A DNA stretch of 64,000 nucleotides from Nitrososphaerota archaeon (lineage in GTDB: Archaea; Thermoproteota; Nitrososphaeria; Nitrososphaerales; Gagatemarchaeaceae), in assembly GCA_029785375.1 (NCBI GenBank), contig JAFLZV010000002.1, forward strand, positions 51,497 through 115,496, read 5' to 3'. Positions 16,193 to 24,167 of the stretch are shown here, piece by piece. The notes under the pieces are model-generated. The model was not told the origin of the DNA. It searched no databases and saw only the letters and a list, made by a program, of their open reading frames with translations. Within the stretch, counting starts at the first letter, position 1. Each line of letters opens with the position of its first letter. Position numbers and translations under genes: made by a program.

Positions 16193-16705
16193 CTAGGGCC
16201 TAGGCGCCCTTTCCCTGGCCGTCGCGCCGGCAGAGGCGTACTGTCTCAGGAACCGTATGTTGAAGAGCGAAGCCTTCGCCGAGTTCCTGACCATCTCGTC
16301 CGAGTCGGACTCTGCCTTTACGAGGACATCCTCCGAATCTGCGCTCCCGACTGAGCCCAGGGCTGCCGCCGACTCGTGCCGGACGATTGGATCCTTGTCT
16401 TCGATGACCGCCTTGGCCAGCGCTTTGTTCCCCTCCGAGAGCCCGATTTGGCCAAGGGAGAAAGCCGCCTCATGGCGGACCAAGGGGTCTGGATCATGGA
16501 GCAAGACGTCCGCCAGGGCTGGGACAGACCCCTCCCCTCCGACCTCCGCCAAGATGCAGACGGCGTGGACACGGAGGACCAGGCTCGGCTCGTTCCTGAG
16601 GACTTCGATGAAATACGACTCGTCCTTGCGCCCCCACGCCTCTTCCATCCCCCTCATGATTGTCATGGCGTGGGCCTCGTCGTCGACCACTGTGCTGGTG
16701 TACAA
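16193..16705 (-). CDS. HEAT-repeat protein with two His-Glu motifs (half-DOHH-like)
   Basis: 170 residues of HEAT/PBS-lyase repeats. Two repeats carry VRHEAAFSLGQIG (H78-E79) and VRHESAAALGSVG (H110-E111), 32 residues apart. This wording and spacing match one half of deoxyhypusine hydroxylase, whose four HE motifs in two halves bind a di-iron centre. Half-length means either a homodimeric metal site or a non-catalytic relative. TTG start about 28 bp after a TATA-like CATTTATAGG, probably leaderless. Confidence 0.72.
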   Translation of the reverse strand: MYTSTVVDDEAHAMTIMRGMEEAWGRKDESYFIEVLRNEPSLVLRVHAVCILAEVGGEGSVPALADVLLHDPDPLVRHEAAFSLGQIGLSEGNKALAKAVIEDKDPIVRHESAAALGSVGSADSEDVLVKAESDSDEMVRNSAKASLFNIRFLRQYASAGATARERAPRP

Positions 16706-16759
16706 CGTGCTGGAGTCGGCCTGGCTCGGCCTATAAATGAAGCGAAATCTTGACTTGGC

Positions 16760-17779
16760 TCAGGGCGTCAGGAGGATCTTACCCTGCACTTCACGGGACT
16801 CGACGATCTCGTGGGCTTCCTTTGCCGCCCTGAGAGGGAGCTCCCTGTAGATGAAGGGCTTGAGCCTGCCTGCGGACGTCAGCTCCATGACGCTCCTGAT
16901 ATCCTCTTTGGACTGACCGTAGACGCCCATCAGCTTCAGCTCTTCCTGGTACACCTTGCGGACGTCGACCTCGGACTTCGCCCCTGAAGTGAGGCCGAGT
17001 GTCAGCATCCTCCCTCCTCTGGCAAGGCAATCGAAGCTGGTTGGCCAAGTGTCCCCCCCTACGTGGTCGAATACGACAGAAGCCCCGAACCCGTCGGTTA
17101 GCGAGCGGACCCGCTCAACGAAGTCGTGAGACCTCGAGTCCACCACCGCATCTGCGCCCAGAGACTCCACGAACTGCCTCTTCTTCTCATCCCCCACTGC
17201 TGCGATGACCCTGGCACCGAGGTGCTTGGCGACCTGGACCGCAGCGTGGCCGAGCCCACCTGCGGCCCCCCAGACCAAGACCGTGTCCCCCTCGCCTACG
17301 TTGGCCTTTGTCACGAGGCCGTTCCAGGCGGTCCCGAAGTTGACCGGGAGGGCCGCTGCAGCCTTCGGCTCGAGGTCTCCCAGAGGGAGGAGGTTCGTGG
17401 CAGGGACCTTCACCAGCTCTGCGTACCCCCCGTCGGTCGCGATCCCGACGAACCCCCTGGCCAGGCAGAGGTTCGGCTTGCCCAGGCGGCAGTAGACACA
17501 GGTGCCGTCTGTAAGGACCGGGTAAACCAAGACCCTTGCCCCTGGCTCGACCTCCTTGGTGCCCAGGCCAATGGAGACGACCTCTCCGGCGATGTCGGCC
17601 CCCAGGATGTGTGGAAGGGGCGTCTTGTACCTCCCGCTCCTGGCCCAGACATCGATTCTGTTGACGCCGCAGGCCAATACTCTGATCAGCGCCTCGCCCG
17701 GACCAGGCTCAGGGTCCGGGGCTCCCTCGAGCTTGAGCGCCTCAGGCCCCCCTGGGCTGTGGTATCTTGCCGCTTTCAA
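16760..17779 (-). CDS. medium-chain zinc-type alcohol dehydrogenase / quinone oxidoreductase family
   Basis: 339-residue MDR enzyme. N-terminal YHSPGGPEALKLE and GVNRIDVWARSGRY are quinone-oxidoreductase-like, but a structural-zinc-like set of cysteines remains in GTCVYCRLGKPNLC. Rossmann motif VWGAAGGLGHAAVQVAKHLGA, and FDHVGGDTWP downstream. Likely NADPH-dependent reductase or alcohol dehydrogenase; substrate open. Lies between the HEAT gene and the symporter remnant, all leftward. Confidence 0.87.
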   Translation of the reverse strand: MKAARYHSPGGPEALKLEGAPDPEPGPGEALIRVLACGVNRIDVWARSGRYKTPLPHILGADIAGEVVSIGLGTKEVEPGARVLVYPVLTDGTCVYCRLGKPNLCLARGFVGIATDGGYAELVKVPATNLLPLGDLEPKAAAALPVNFGTAWNGLVTKANVGEGDTVLVWGAAGGLGHAAVQVAKHLGARVIAAVGDEKKRQFVESLGADAVVDSRSHDFVERVRSLTDGFGASVVFDHVGGDTWPTSFDCLARGGRMLTLGLTSGAKSEVDVRKVYQEELKLMGVYGQSKEDIRSVMELTSAGRLKPFIYRELPLRAAKEAHEIVESREVQGKILLTP

Positions 17780-17812
17780 TCCCTGCGAATCAGAGAAGGG
17801 TCGTACTTAGGA

Positions 17813-19351
17813 CTATGCTGGAACCGCTGGCGCCGCTGCCGTGCGCTTTGGCGGCAACACGAGGCTCCACGCGAACACGATGGCCAGGTTGATTGCAAGG
17901 GCGACCAGGCCGATGTAGAGAACCCCCAGAGGAGAAGGCAGGGCGTAAGTCGAATAGTGCCAGATTGAGAAGTTGTTCTTCAGCTCCATCAGGCACACGC
18001 CGACTGCCTCGCCCACGAGGAGGCCGGTGATAAGAGAATGCTTGTTCATCCGTGTGGTGAAGAGACCGATGAAGACAGCCGGAAGCGTTTGGACGATCAT
18101 GATGCCGCCGAAGAGCTGCAGTTGTGTGGCATAGGTGGTGGCCACTACGAACACGAAGCCGAGGGCGATGAACTTGAAGGCGACTGAGGCCCACTTCGAG
18201 AGCTGTGTCTCGCCCCGAGAAGTCATGTTCGGCCTGAACTCCCTCACTATGTTCCTGGTCAGCAGATTAGCCTGGGCGATGGCCATGATCGCGGCTGGGA
18301 CGAGCCCGCCGATGAATATCCCCAGGAGGGCAACCCCGGCAAACCAAGAAGGCAGGGTGCTAAGGATCATGGCCGGGACGACCAGGATTCCTTGGGAGGC
18401 TGCCGGATACTGGTGCAGGAACGACAGCGCCCCGCTGTTGCCATATGCTAGGACGCCGAACATCGCTAGCGCCCCGAGCCCGAGGCCATAGAATGGCAGG
18501 AGCGAGGTGCTCTTGCGGAGCTTCTCGGAGTCCTGGGCTCTGAGAACGCCGTTTACAGCGTGCGGATAGAGGTACAGCGCTAGGGCGCTCACGAGGAAGG
18601 TGCTCCAGTATGTATTAGTGAGCGTTACCGGCAGGGTCGGCAGCACAGCCTTCGAACTTGCTGCTGCGGAGAAGGCGCTACTGAAGCCTCCTGACGAGAC
18701 TACGACAGCCAGGACCCCGATAATCCCCAAGAAGATGAGGATGTCTTTCATAACTGCTTTCAGTGTCGCGCCGCGGAGGCCGCTGGCATATGTGAAGGCG
18801 GCCAGGACGATAAAAGCGACGATCAGGGCGAGCTCGGAGATGGTGGTCACGTCGCCCATGCCGTGAATCATGGCGATGATGACAGCCTGCATCCCCACTA
18901 TCTGCAGCGCGATGTAAGGAAGCTCTGCGATTATCCCGACGATTGCCACCAACATGGCCAAAGTCCTGCTGTTGAAGGTCCCCTTCACGAAGTCAGCGGC
19001 CGTTACGTAGCCCTTCTCGTGTGCGACCTTCCGTAGCTTCGGCATAACCACGATGGCAATGCCGAACGTTAGAGCGACGTAAGGTACAGCGAAGAAGTAG
19101 AACGCCCCCGTTCCTGGAACGCCGAATATGCCAGCGTAGGCTCCGGAAGGCACGGAGATGAATGTGTACGCGGTGTACAGGTCTGCACCCACCAGGAATC
19201 AGACCAGGACGGTCCCCAGCCGCCTCCCAGCCTAGGCCCACTCTCCCAGGTTGTTCATGTCCCCTCTCCTCCATCTGCCTCCCCAGAGACCAAGGAACAC
19301 GAAGACCACGAAGAGCGCCAGGAAGGTGACCATTCCGTCGATGGCTAGCAT
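17813..19351 (-). pseudogene. sodium:solute symporter, two in-frame stop codons
   Basis: SSS-family transporter of 513 codons from ATG 19351. The first TM (MLAIDGMVTFLALFVVFVFL) is in frame with the body, but codon 40 is TAG (19232-19234) and codon 51 is TGA (19199-19201), between GEWA, AGRRLGTVLV and FLVGADLYTAYTF. In relatives the second site is normally Trp (TGG to TGA). The remaining 459 codons are intact and could be read from a GTG at 19192, but without TM1. All other TM segments look sound. Either recent inactivation or sequence error; the paired DUF3311 gene is also broken. Confidence 0.75.
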
Positions 19352-19556
19352 GCCAGGACTTCCTCCCCAGCAGGTTGGCAGCCACGAAGAACAGGACGCC
19401 GCATATGACCAGCCAGACCATCTGGTACCACCAGAAGAATGGGACGCCTCCCCACTCGGGATTCACGACGTTGTAGAACGGGACACCGAAGAGGAAGATG
19501 AACGGGATAAGAATCAAGACGGCGGCAGCGACGTCTCTTGACTTCACGCGCGACAC
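19345..19556 (-). pseudogene. DUF3311 small membrane protein, frameshifted
   Basis: Two hydrophobic segments (VAAAVLILIPFIFLFGVPF and WWYQMVWLVICGVLFFVAA) with the WGGVPFFWWYQ pattern of DUF3311, a family usually encoded just before an SSS symporter. As read, the frame runs past its normal end into out-of-frame symporter sequence. Adding one G to the GGGG run (plus strand 19365-19368) gives a natural end, LLGEEVLAC-stop at 19345, overlapping the symporter ATG. GTG start with TATA-like TATATT about 22-25 bp upstream. Confidence 0.65.
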
Positions 19557-19685
19557 CTATTCACCCATAGTTCCAATATAGGCCTGAGGACAATATGTTT
19601 AGTTTGGGCCATAGTTGAGCGATTGCCGAATTTTGCACGCGGCATCCTGAGGCCGGGGGAAGGGGCTGCCGGGGGAGGACCCGGA

Positions 19686-21176
19686 TCAGTCAGGGAGAGG
19701 GGCCTCGTCCTTGCCATCCATCATCTTGCGATAGTACCACCCGGCGGTCCGCCTTGTGAAGTAGTAATCGTAGAGAGAGACGTGCCTGGCCTCGAGCCCG
19801 AGCAGGTACTCGTGAATCCTCTGGCCTGCGTCCCTCCCCTTGGCCATAGCTGCCACGACCAGGCTCTCTCCCGTCACCACGTCCCCCGCCGCGAACACGC
19901 CCGGGAGCGAGGTCATGGAACGGTCATCGACTGCGATCCCGTTCCTGCGGCCAGACTTGAGGCCGGCCAGCTTTCCGATGAACGAGTTCGGGCCGCGGCC
20001 TAGGGCGACGATGACCGAGTCGCACTCGAGGTCTACTGTCTCGCCGGTGGGTACAGGGCTCCTCCTCCCGGAGGCGTCGACCTCACCCAGCTTCATCTTC
20101 GACATGGCCGCCTTGGTCACCCTACCTCCCTCCCCTGAGTACTCTTTCGGGGAGAGCAGGAGCCTAAGCCGGAGCCCCTCCTCCTTCCCCTCTTCGACCA
20201 GTATCTTGTCGACCGGCATCTCCGCCTCTGTCCTCCGGTAGACAATCGTGACCTCGCCCCCCGTCAGCCTCTGGGCGACCCGGGCGCAGTCCAGGGCGCT
20301 GTTCCCTCCGCCTATGACCAGGACGCGCTTTCCGAGGTCGTAGCTCGGGTGCTCGAGGTAGCTGTCGACCCCTTCGGCAAAGACGTCTTCGAGGAACTGG
20401 TACCCGTCGTAGACCCCCTTCAGGTCTGACCCAGGTGTGTCGGGCTTCGGCACGTCCTTGGCCCCCGTGGCGATGAGCACGGCGTCGTAGTCCGCCCGGA
20501 GGTCGTCGAACCTGACATCCCTCCCGACCTTCGTACCTGTCTTAGCATTCACGCCCATCCCCACTATCCTGGCAGCTTCGTAGCGGAGGACGTCCTTGGG
20601 GAGGTGGTAGTCCGGGATCCCATACCAAGCGGTCCCTCCCAGGCGGGGGAGCTCGTCGTAGATGGTCGCCGAATGGCCGAACCTCGTGAGCAGCTCCGCT
20701 GCGGCCAGCCCCGCGGGTCCCCCTCCGACCACCGCAACTTTCTTGCCGGAAGGAGGCCTCGAGACAGGGTCGGGCTGCCTGGACACGGCCCTCTCCCAGT
20801 CGGCAACGAAGCGCTGTATCATCCCCGAAGCCACAGGTTCTCCTCTGGTCCCAATGACGCAGGCTGTCTCACAGAGGCTGTCCAGTTGAGGACAGCAACG
20901 GGCCGTGGTACCCAGGAGAGGATTGGTCTCCCGTATCCTGCGGTAGGCGGTCGCCAAGTCCCCCCTAGACACGGCTTCGCACATGCCCCTGATGTCCGTC
21001 TGGAGCGGGCACACGTCCATGCATACCGGATTCCCGCAGGTGACGCACCGGCTGGCTTCCTCCATGGCCTGCTCCATGGTGTAGGGGAGCTGGACTTCCT
21101 CGAAATTCCCAGTCCTAGCCTCGGCGTCCAGTTTTGGGAACGGGAACTTGGCCGTCCTCTCTGTCTTGAGCGACAA
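19686..21176 (-). CDS. GltD-like NAD(P)H oxidoreductase (glutamate synthase small-chain family)
   Basis: 496 residues. An N-terminal Fe-S domain carries CVTCGNPVCMDVCPL and CCPQLDSLCETAC clusters; then the FAD motif VAVVGGGPAGLAAAELLTRFG, a GTAWYGIPDYHLPKD stretch and the NAD(P) motif VLVIGGGNSALDCARVAQRL. Transfers electrons between NAD(P)H and a partner via FAD. No glutamate synthase large chain or NfnA/ferredoxin subunit is adjacent, so the partner is unknown; it could be an NfnB/SudA-type enzyme. TTG start, TATA-like CCTTATTAG about 35 bp upstream. Confidence 0.88.
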   Translation of the reverse strand: MSLKTERTAKFPFPKLDAEARTGNFEEVQLPYTMEQAMEEASRCVTCGNPVCMDVCPLQTDIRGMCEAVSRGDLATAYRRIRETNPLLGTTARCCPQLDSLCETACVIGTRGEPVASGMIQRFVADWERAVSRQPDPVSRPPSGKKVAVVGGGPAGLAAAELLTRFGHSATIYDELPRLGGTAWYGIPDYHLPKDVLRYEAARIVGMGVNAKTGTKVGRDVRFDDLRADYDAVLIATGAKDVPKPDTPGSDLKGVYDGYQFLEDVFAEGVDSYLEHPSYDLGKRVLVIGGGNSALDCARVAQRLTGGEVTIVYRRTEAEMPVDKILVEEGKEEGLRLRLLLSPKEYSGEGGRVTKAAMSKMKLGEVDASGRRSPVPTGETVDLECDSVIVALGRGPNSFIGKLAGLKSGRRNGIAVDDRSMTSLPGVFAAGDVVTGESLVVAAMAKGRDAGQRIHEYLLGLEARHVSLYDYYFTRRTAGWYYRKMMDGKDEAPLPD

Positions 21177-21306
21177 TTCTCTGAAAGTTTGCGCCCCGAA
21201 GTTGGGCTAATAAGGAAACGTGACGATTCTCAGGTTTGGAACGTGCGAAACCACCGGGCAGAATCATGGACTGACGTAAGGGGTGGCGGGCCCTGTGGGA
21301 TTCGAA

Positions 21307-21328
21307 CTCGCGGGCGACTTTAGCGCCT
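21307..21328 (-). other. non-canonical tRNA intron in the T-arm (53/54)
   Basis: 22-nt intron between T-stem and T-loop. Exon C48-G49-U50-G51 pairs with intron CGCG (4-bp central helix), with 3-nt bulges GG|A and AG|U, each cut after the second base, and a 4-bp intron helix GGCG/CGCC with loop CUAAAGU. This is a relaxed HBh' splice motif. A one-base shift of both cuts gives the same mature tRNA. Confidence 0.8.
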
Positions 21329-21344
21329 CCCACGGCATGCTGGT

Positions 21345-21360
21345 GACTCCCACAGCTAGC
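21345..21360 (-). other. canonical tRNA intron (37/38)
   Basis: 16-nt intron after A37. Exon C32-U33-C34-U35 pairs with intron GGAG (last pair G-U), flanked by 3-nt bulges UA|G and UC|A next to the anticodon stem: the standard archaeal bulge-helix-bulge cut by the EndA splicing endonuclease. Confidence 0.85.
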
Positions 21361-21422
21361 TAAGAGCCAGCCGCTCTAACCTGGCTGAGCCAAGGGCCCA
21401 CCGAAGATGCGGCCGATTGGCC

Positions 21423-21435
21423 GGAATTAAAAGGG
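21423..21435 (-). promoter_or_regulatory. tRNA-Lys promoter
   Basis: Minus strand CCCTTTTAATTCC, TATA centre about 31 bp before the tRNA 5' end, in the otherwise GC-rich gap between the tRNA and the divergent diphthine synthase gene. Confidence 0.55.
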
Positions 21436-21554
21436 TTCTCAATACCATTTACCAGCCAGGTGACGCCTGATAGGCGGTCGACGTATCGTAGCGAGAGATG
21501 GACGTCATACGAAGCCAACCTGGATTGATATAATGGGCCGCATCAGGCAGACCC

Positions 21555-22595
21555 ATGGGCCGTCTCGCGTTCGTCGGACTGGGCCTCGGGCCCAGGGGAG
21601 CATCACTAGAAGCGCTTGACGAGTTGAAGGCGGCCGATATCGTATACCTCGAATACTACACCACGCCTCATGAGCCCGCCCTTCTAAGGGAGATTACGAG
21701 GGCCACAGGGAAGGAACTGACAGTTGTGGACAGGGAATTCGTTGAGAGCGGGAGCAGGATATTGGACGAGGCGGCGACCAAGAGAGTTGCGCTAGCGACG
21801 CTGGGAGATCCGATGATAGCAACCACCCACGACGAGCTCAGGGCGAGGGCCATCAAGAAGGGAATCGAAAGCCGCGTCGTGCACTCGGCGAGCATCGCCT
21901 CCGCCGCCGCCAGCGAAAGCGGATTGCATTCGTACAAGTTCGCCAGAACTGTCACTGTGACAAGGGAGTCAGTGAGCAAGCTGACCCAAGCCTACCACAT
22001 CATCCACTCAAACCTCCTGGAGGGCGCACATACCCTTCTCCTGCTCGAGTACGACGCCCAGAGCGGAGACGGAGTGACTCCAGGGGGCGCCATGGCAGGG
22101 CTGCTACTGGCCGAGGCGAACTTCAAGCGCGGGGTGGTGTCTGAGGAGACGTTCGCCATCGTTCTCTCGAGGCTCGGCCGCGAAGGATACAAGTCAGCCG
22201 CCGGGAGCATCGGTGAACTTTCCAAGGGAGAGTACGGAGAGCCTCCCCACAGCGTCATAATCCCGGGAAGGCTGCACTTCTCCGAGGTCGAAGCTGTCGC
22301 AGCCATATTCGCCCTCTCGGCTAACGATGTCAGGAGCAACTCGGAGGGTATGCTCAGAACCGCCCAGGTGCTCGTCCCGAAGTACGTGGCCAAGACGAAG
22401 AAGGCGTTAGGGTCGTTGAAACCGAAGCTGGGCGGGCAGTACGAGCACGTTGTGGAGAACGCGGAGCTCTACATGAAAGACGCCGAGAGCTTCTTGGCCA
22501 ATGGAGAAGACGAGATGGCTATGCTGAGCGTCGGATACGCCGAAGGGCTTTTGGACTCCCTGGCGTTCGCGGGTGTGGCAAAGATAGACTGGTGA
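21555..22595 (+). CDS. dph5: diphthine synthase fused to a C-terminal DUF357 domain
   Basis: SAM-dependent methyltransferase that builds diphthamide on EF-2. The first ~260 residues carry the tetrapyrrole-methylase-type fold: LAFVGLGLGPRGASLEALDEL, DIVYLEYYT, ATLGDPMIATTHDELR and the HSASIASAAASESGLHSYKF segment. The remaining ~80 residues (VPKYVAKTKKALGSL through SVGYAEGLLDSLAFAG) match DUF357, a helical domain usually a separate protein near archaeal nucleotidyltransferases. The next gene, 3 bp on, is such a nucleotidyltransferase. Total 346 residues versus about 260 for a standard Dph5. Confidence 0.9.
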   Translation: MGRLAFVGLGLGPRGASLEALDELKAADIVYLEYYTTPHEPALLREITRATGKELTVVDREFVESGSRILDEAATKRVALATLGDPMIATTHDELRARAIKKGIESRVVHSASIASAAASESGLHSYKFARTVTVTRESVSKLTQAYHIIHSNLLEGAHTLLLLEYDAQSGDGVTPGGAMAGLLLAEANFKRGVVSEETFAIVLSRLGREGYKSAAGSIGELSKGEYGEPPHSVIIPGRLHFSEVEAVAAIFALSANDVRSNSEGMLRTAQVLVPKYVAKTKKALGSLKPKLGGQYEHVVENAELYMKDAESFLANGEDEMAMLSVGYAEGLLDSLAFAGVAKIDW

Positions 22596-22598
22596 CAG

Positions 22599-23198
22599 AT
22601 GAAAAGCAAGAGGGTCCTCGCTGCCGTCTATTCGTTGGGGGTCACCGGGAGGAAGGCAGGAGCAAAGGAGCTCGCTTTGAGGCTCGACCTTAGCCCGAAG
22701 GAAGCGAGGGACGAACTCGGGAAGCTGTCGAGGCTCGGGCTGGTGAGACTCGGGAGCAAGGGAGCCGAGCTGACTCCGCGCGGAAGGAGGGCGATCAGGG
22801 TCGTTTTCATAGGAGGTGGGTTCGAGGTGATACACTACGGGCATCTGTACACCATAGAGAAGGCTCGGGCTCTGGGAGACGCGCTTGTGGTCTCCGTCGC
22901 CCGGGACAGTACGATCAGGAAGAGGAAGAATCGGGAACCCCTCGTTGGTGAGGGCGATAGGGCGAAACTGCTCTCGGCCCTCAGGTACATCGACGCCGCC
23001 GTACTGGGGGTCGAGGGGGACATATACCTCACACTCGAGAAGGTGAGTCCCGACGTGGTCGCCCTAGGTTACGACCAGCATCACGTGGAGGGGGAAATCG
23101 CGAGAGAGGCGGCCCAGAGGGGAATGAAGCTCAAGGTGGTGCGCCTCGACTCCCCCTACCCAGGCATCAAGACGAGCAGGCTGCTGAATGACTTCTAG
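22599..23198 (+). CDS. winged-helix plus cytidylyltransferase-type protein (RibL-like)
   Basis: 199 residues. About residues 1-65 form a wHTH-like domain (GAKELALRLDLSPKEARDEL, then LGLVRLGSKGAELT). From residue 66 a cytidylyltransferase fold follows: FIGGGFEVIHYGHLYTIEKA holds the HxGH nucleotide motif, DSTIRKRKNREPLVGEGDR, and a C-terminal SPYPGIKTSRLL near the KMSKS-like end. Resembles archaeal FAD synthetase RibL. The fused wHTH suggests regulation or substrate recognition. Operon with dph5-DUF357. Confidence 0.82.
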   Translation: MKSKRVLAAVYSLGVTGRKAGAKELALRLDLSPKEARDELGKLSRLGLVRLGSKGAELTPRGRRAIRVVFIGGGFEVIHYGHLYTIEKARALGDALVVSVARDSTIRKRKNREPLVGEGDRAKLLSALRYIDAAVLGVEGDIYLTLEKVSPDVVALGYDQHHVEGEIAREAAQRGMKLKVVRLDSPYPGIKTSRLLNDF

Positions 23199-23827
23199 GT
23201 AGGACGGCCGAGTTTCTTCTCCAGCCGCGCCATGGAGCTGCTGACAGAGTTCCGCCCAATCTCTTCGGCGAGCAGCCCCCTGGTGTCCTCGACGAGCATC
23301 CGCGCCACGTCAATCTTCCTCCGGACCCCGTTCACGACGTGGTCATAGACTGCGAGGGGGGAGCATGCGGCGTAGAGGTCCTCCATGACCTGGAAGTACT
23401 TCTTGGCGCCTTTGAGGTCTCTCCCTAGGATCGAGTCTAACACCAGCCTCTTCAGCTCCCCCACTGCATCCAGAAGCCCGAGCAGGTACGCCTCGGGGGA
23501 TGAGTCGATGCTCTCCATGGAAGGGATGGGTTTCCCCTTCGCGAGTGAGACCACGACGGAGGCCTCCACCACCTCGGTTTCAGGGGAGATGATGTACCTC
23601 GACAAGGAGCCGTCTGTCCCCTTTTTGAGCTCTGTCAGCAGCGACTTCGCCTTCGAAAGCTCTCTTTCGCCGTCCTTGATCTTTCCTAGATGGACAGATA
23701 TGATCGCCCGCGATGACGCCGAGATGACATCCCTGCTCCCCTTGATTACCCGGTCACGACGCTCGAGCTGTCCAGAGAACCTTAGCTCCGTCGCCTTCAG
23801 GGAACGTCTGACCGCGTCCAAACTCAA
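23195..23827 (-). CDS. translin-family protein
   Basis: 210 residues, all-helical. Translin-like features: RRDRVIKGSRDVISASSRAI in the first helices, SPEAYLLGLLDAVGELKRLV and the long C-terminal helices. Eukaryotic translin binds ssRNA/DNA and, with TRAX, forms the C3PO nuclease; archaeal homologues can be nucleases. Catalytic acidic residues cannot be assigned confidently here. Convergent with the RibL-like gene, ends overlapping by 4 bp. Confidence 0.78.
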   Translation of the reverse strand: MSLDAVRRSLKATELRFSGQLERRDRVIKGSRDVISASSRAIISVHLGKIKDGERELSKAKSLLTELKKGTDGSLSRYIISPETEVVEASVVVSLAKGKPIPSMESIDSSPEAYLLGLLDAVGELKRLVLDSILGRDLKGAKKYFQVMEDLYAACSPLAVYDHVVNGVRRKIDVARMLVEDTRGLLAEEIGRNSVSSSMARLEKKLGRPT

Positions 23828-24167
23828 CTAGGGTGGAAACCGTCGCGTCTTAAGTCTGCCAGGTCGCCGGCCTCTGGTGCGTGCAGTTTTAGCGTCCTCC
23901 GGCCAGCTCGCGGGCGGCCGTCAGGGTTGGCTTTTATCTGCCTCTCTACCTGTGCTTCGCCTGCGACAGCCAGCGAGTTCAATCAGCGTGAATCGAGAGT
24001 GTGCACATTGACGGCCAGGGAGCACAGATGTGGCATCCATGGCCCAGACAACCCGCAACGTCCACACGCTCAGCCCGATTTCTCCAAATACCAGTTAACT
24101 CCAGCCGGTGGTTCGAAAGCAGAACACATGCACCTCTCGGAGCTGGTTTCAGCTGAATAGCAACTAT
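23828..24167. other. 340-bp non-coding gap
   Basis: Between the translin-like start (leftward) and the nuclease-like gene (rightward). A TATA-like CTTTTATC at about 23932-23940 faces right and an AT-rich patch (CCAAATACCAGTTAAC) lies at about 24083-24098. A 77-codon open frame here has no protein-like composition. No tRNA or recognisable stable-RNA fold was found; an unknown small RNA from the 23935 promoter is possible. Confidence 0.4.

Larger units (their letters stand above)
21284..21399 (-). tRNA. tRNA-Lys(CUU) with two introns, CCA encoded
   Basis: Read on the minus strand: acceptor GGGCCCT/AGGGCCC, discriminator G, encoded CCA; D-stem GCTC/GAGC; anticodon stem GCTGG/CCAGC with loop CTCTTAA and anticodon CTT; variable ATGCC; T-stem GTGGG/CCCAC with loop TTCGAAT. 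The cloverleaf closes only if two introns are removed: 16 nt after position 37 (21345-21360) and 22 nt between 53 and 54 (21307-21328). Both junctions fit bulge-helix-bulge motifs. Mature length is 78 nt with CCA. A TATA-like TTTTAA lies about 31 bp upstream. Confidence 0.9.

Noticed and set aside
19199..19234. Recoding of TGA as Trp or TAG as pyrrolysine in the symporter
   Set aside because: Trp is written TGG and TGA/TAG act as ordinary stops throughout the window, so a general code change is ruled out; mutation or error is simpler.
23927..24160. 77-codon frame before the nuclease-like gene
   Set aside because: Cys/His/Pro-rich with no secondary-structure pattern; looks non-coding.
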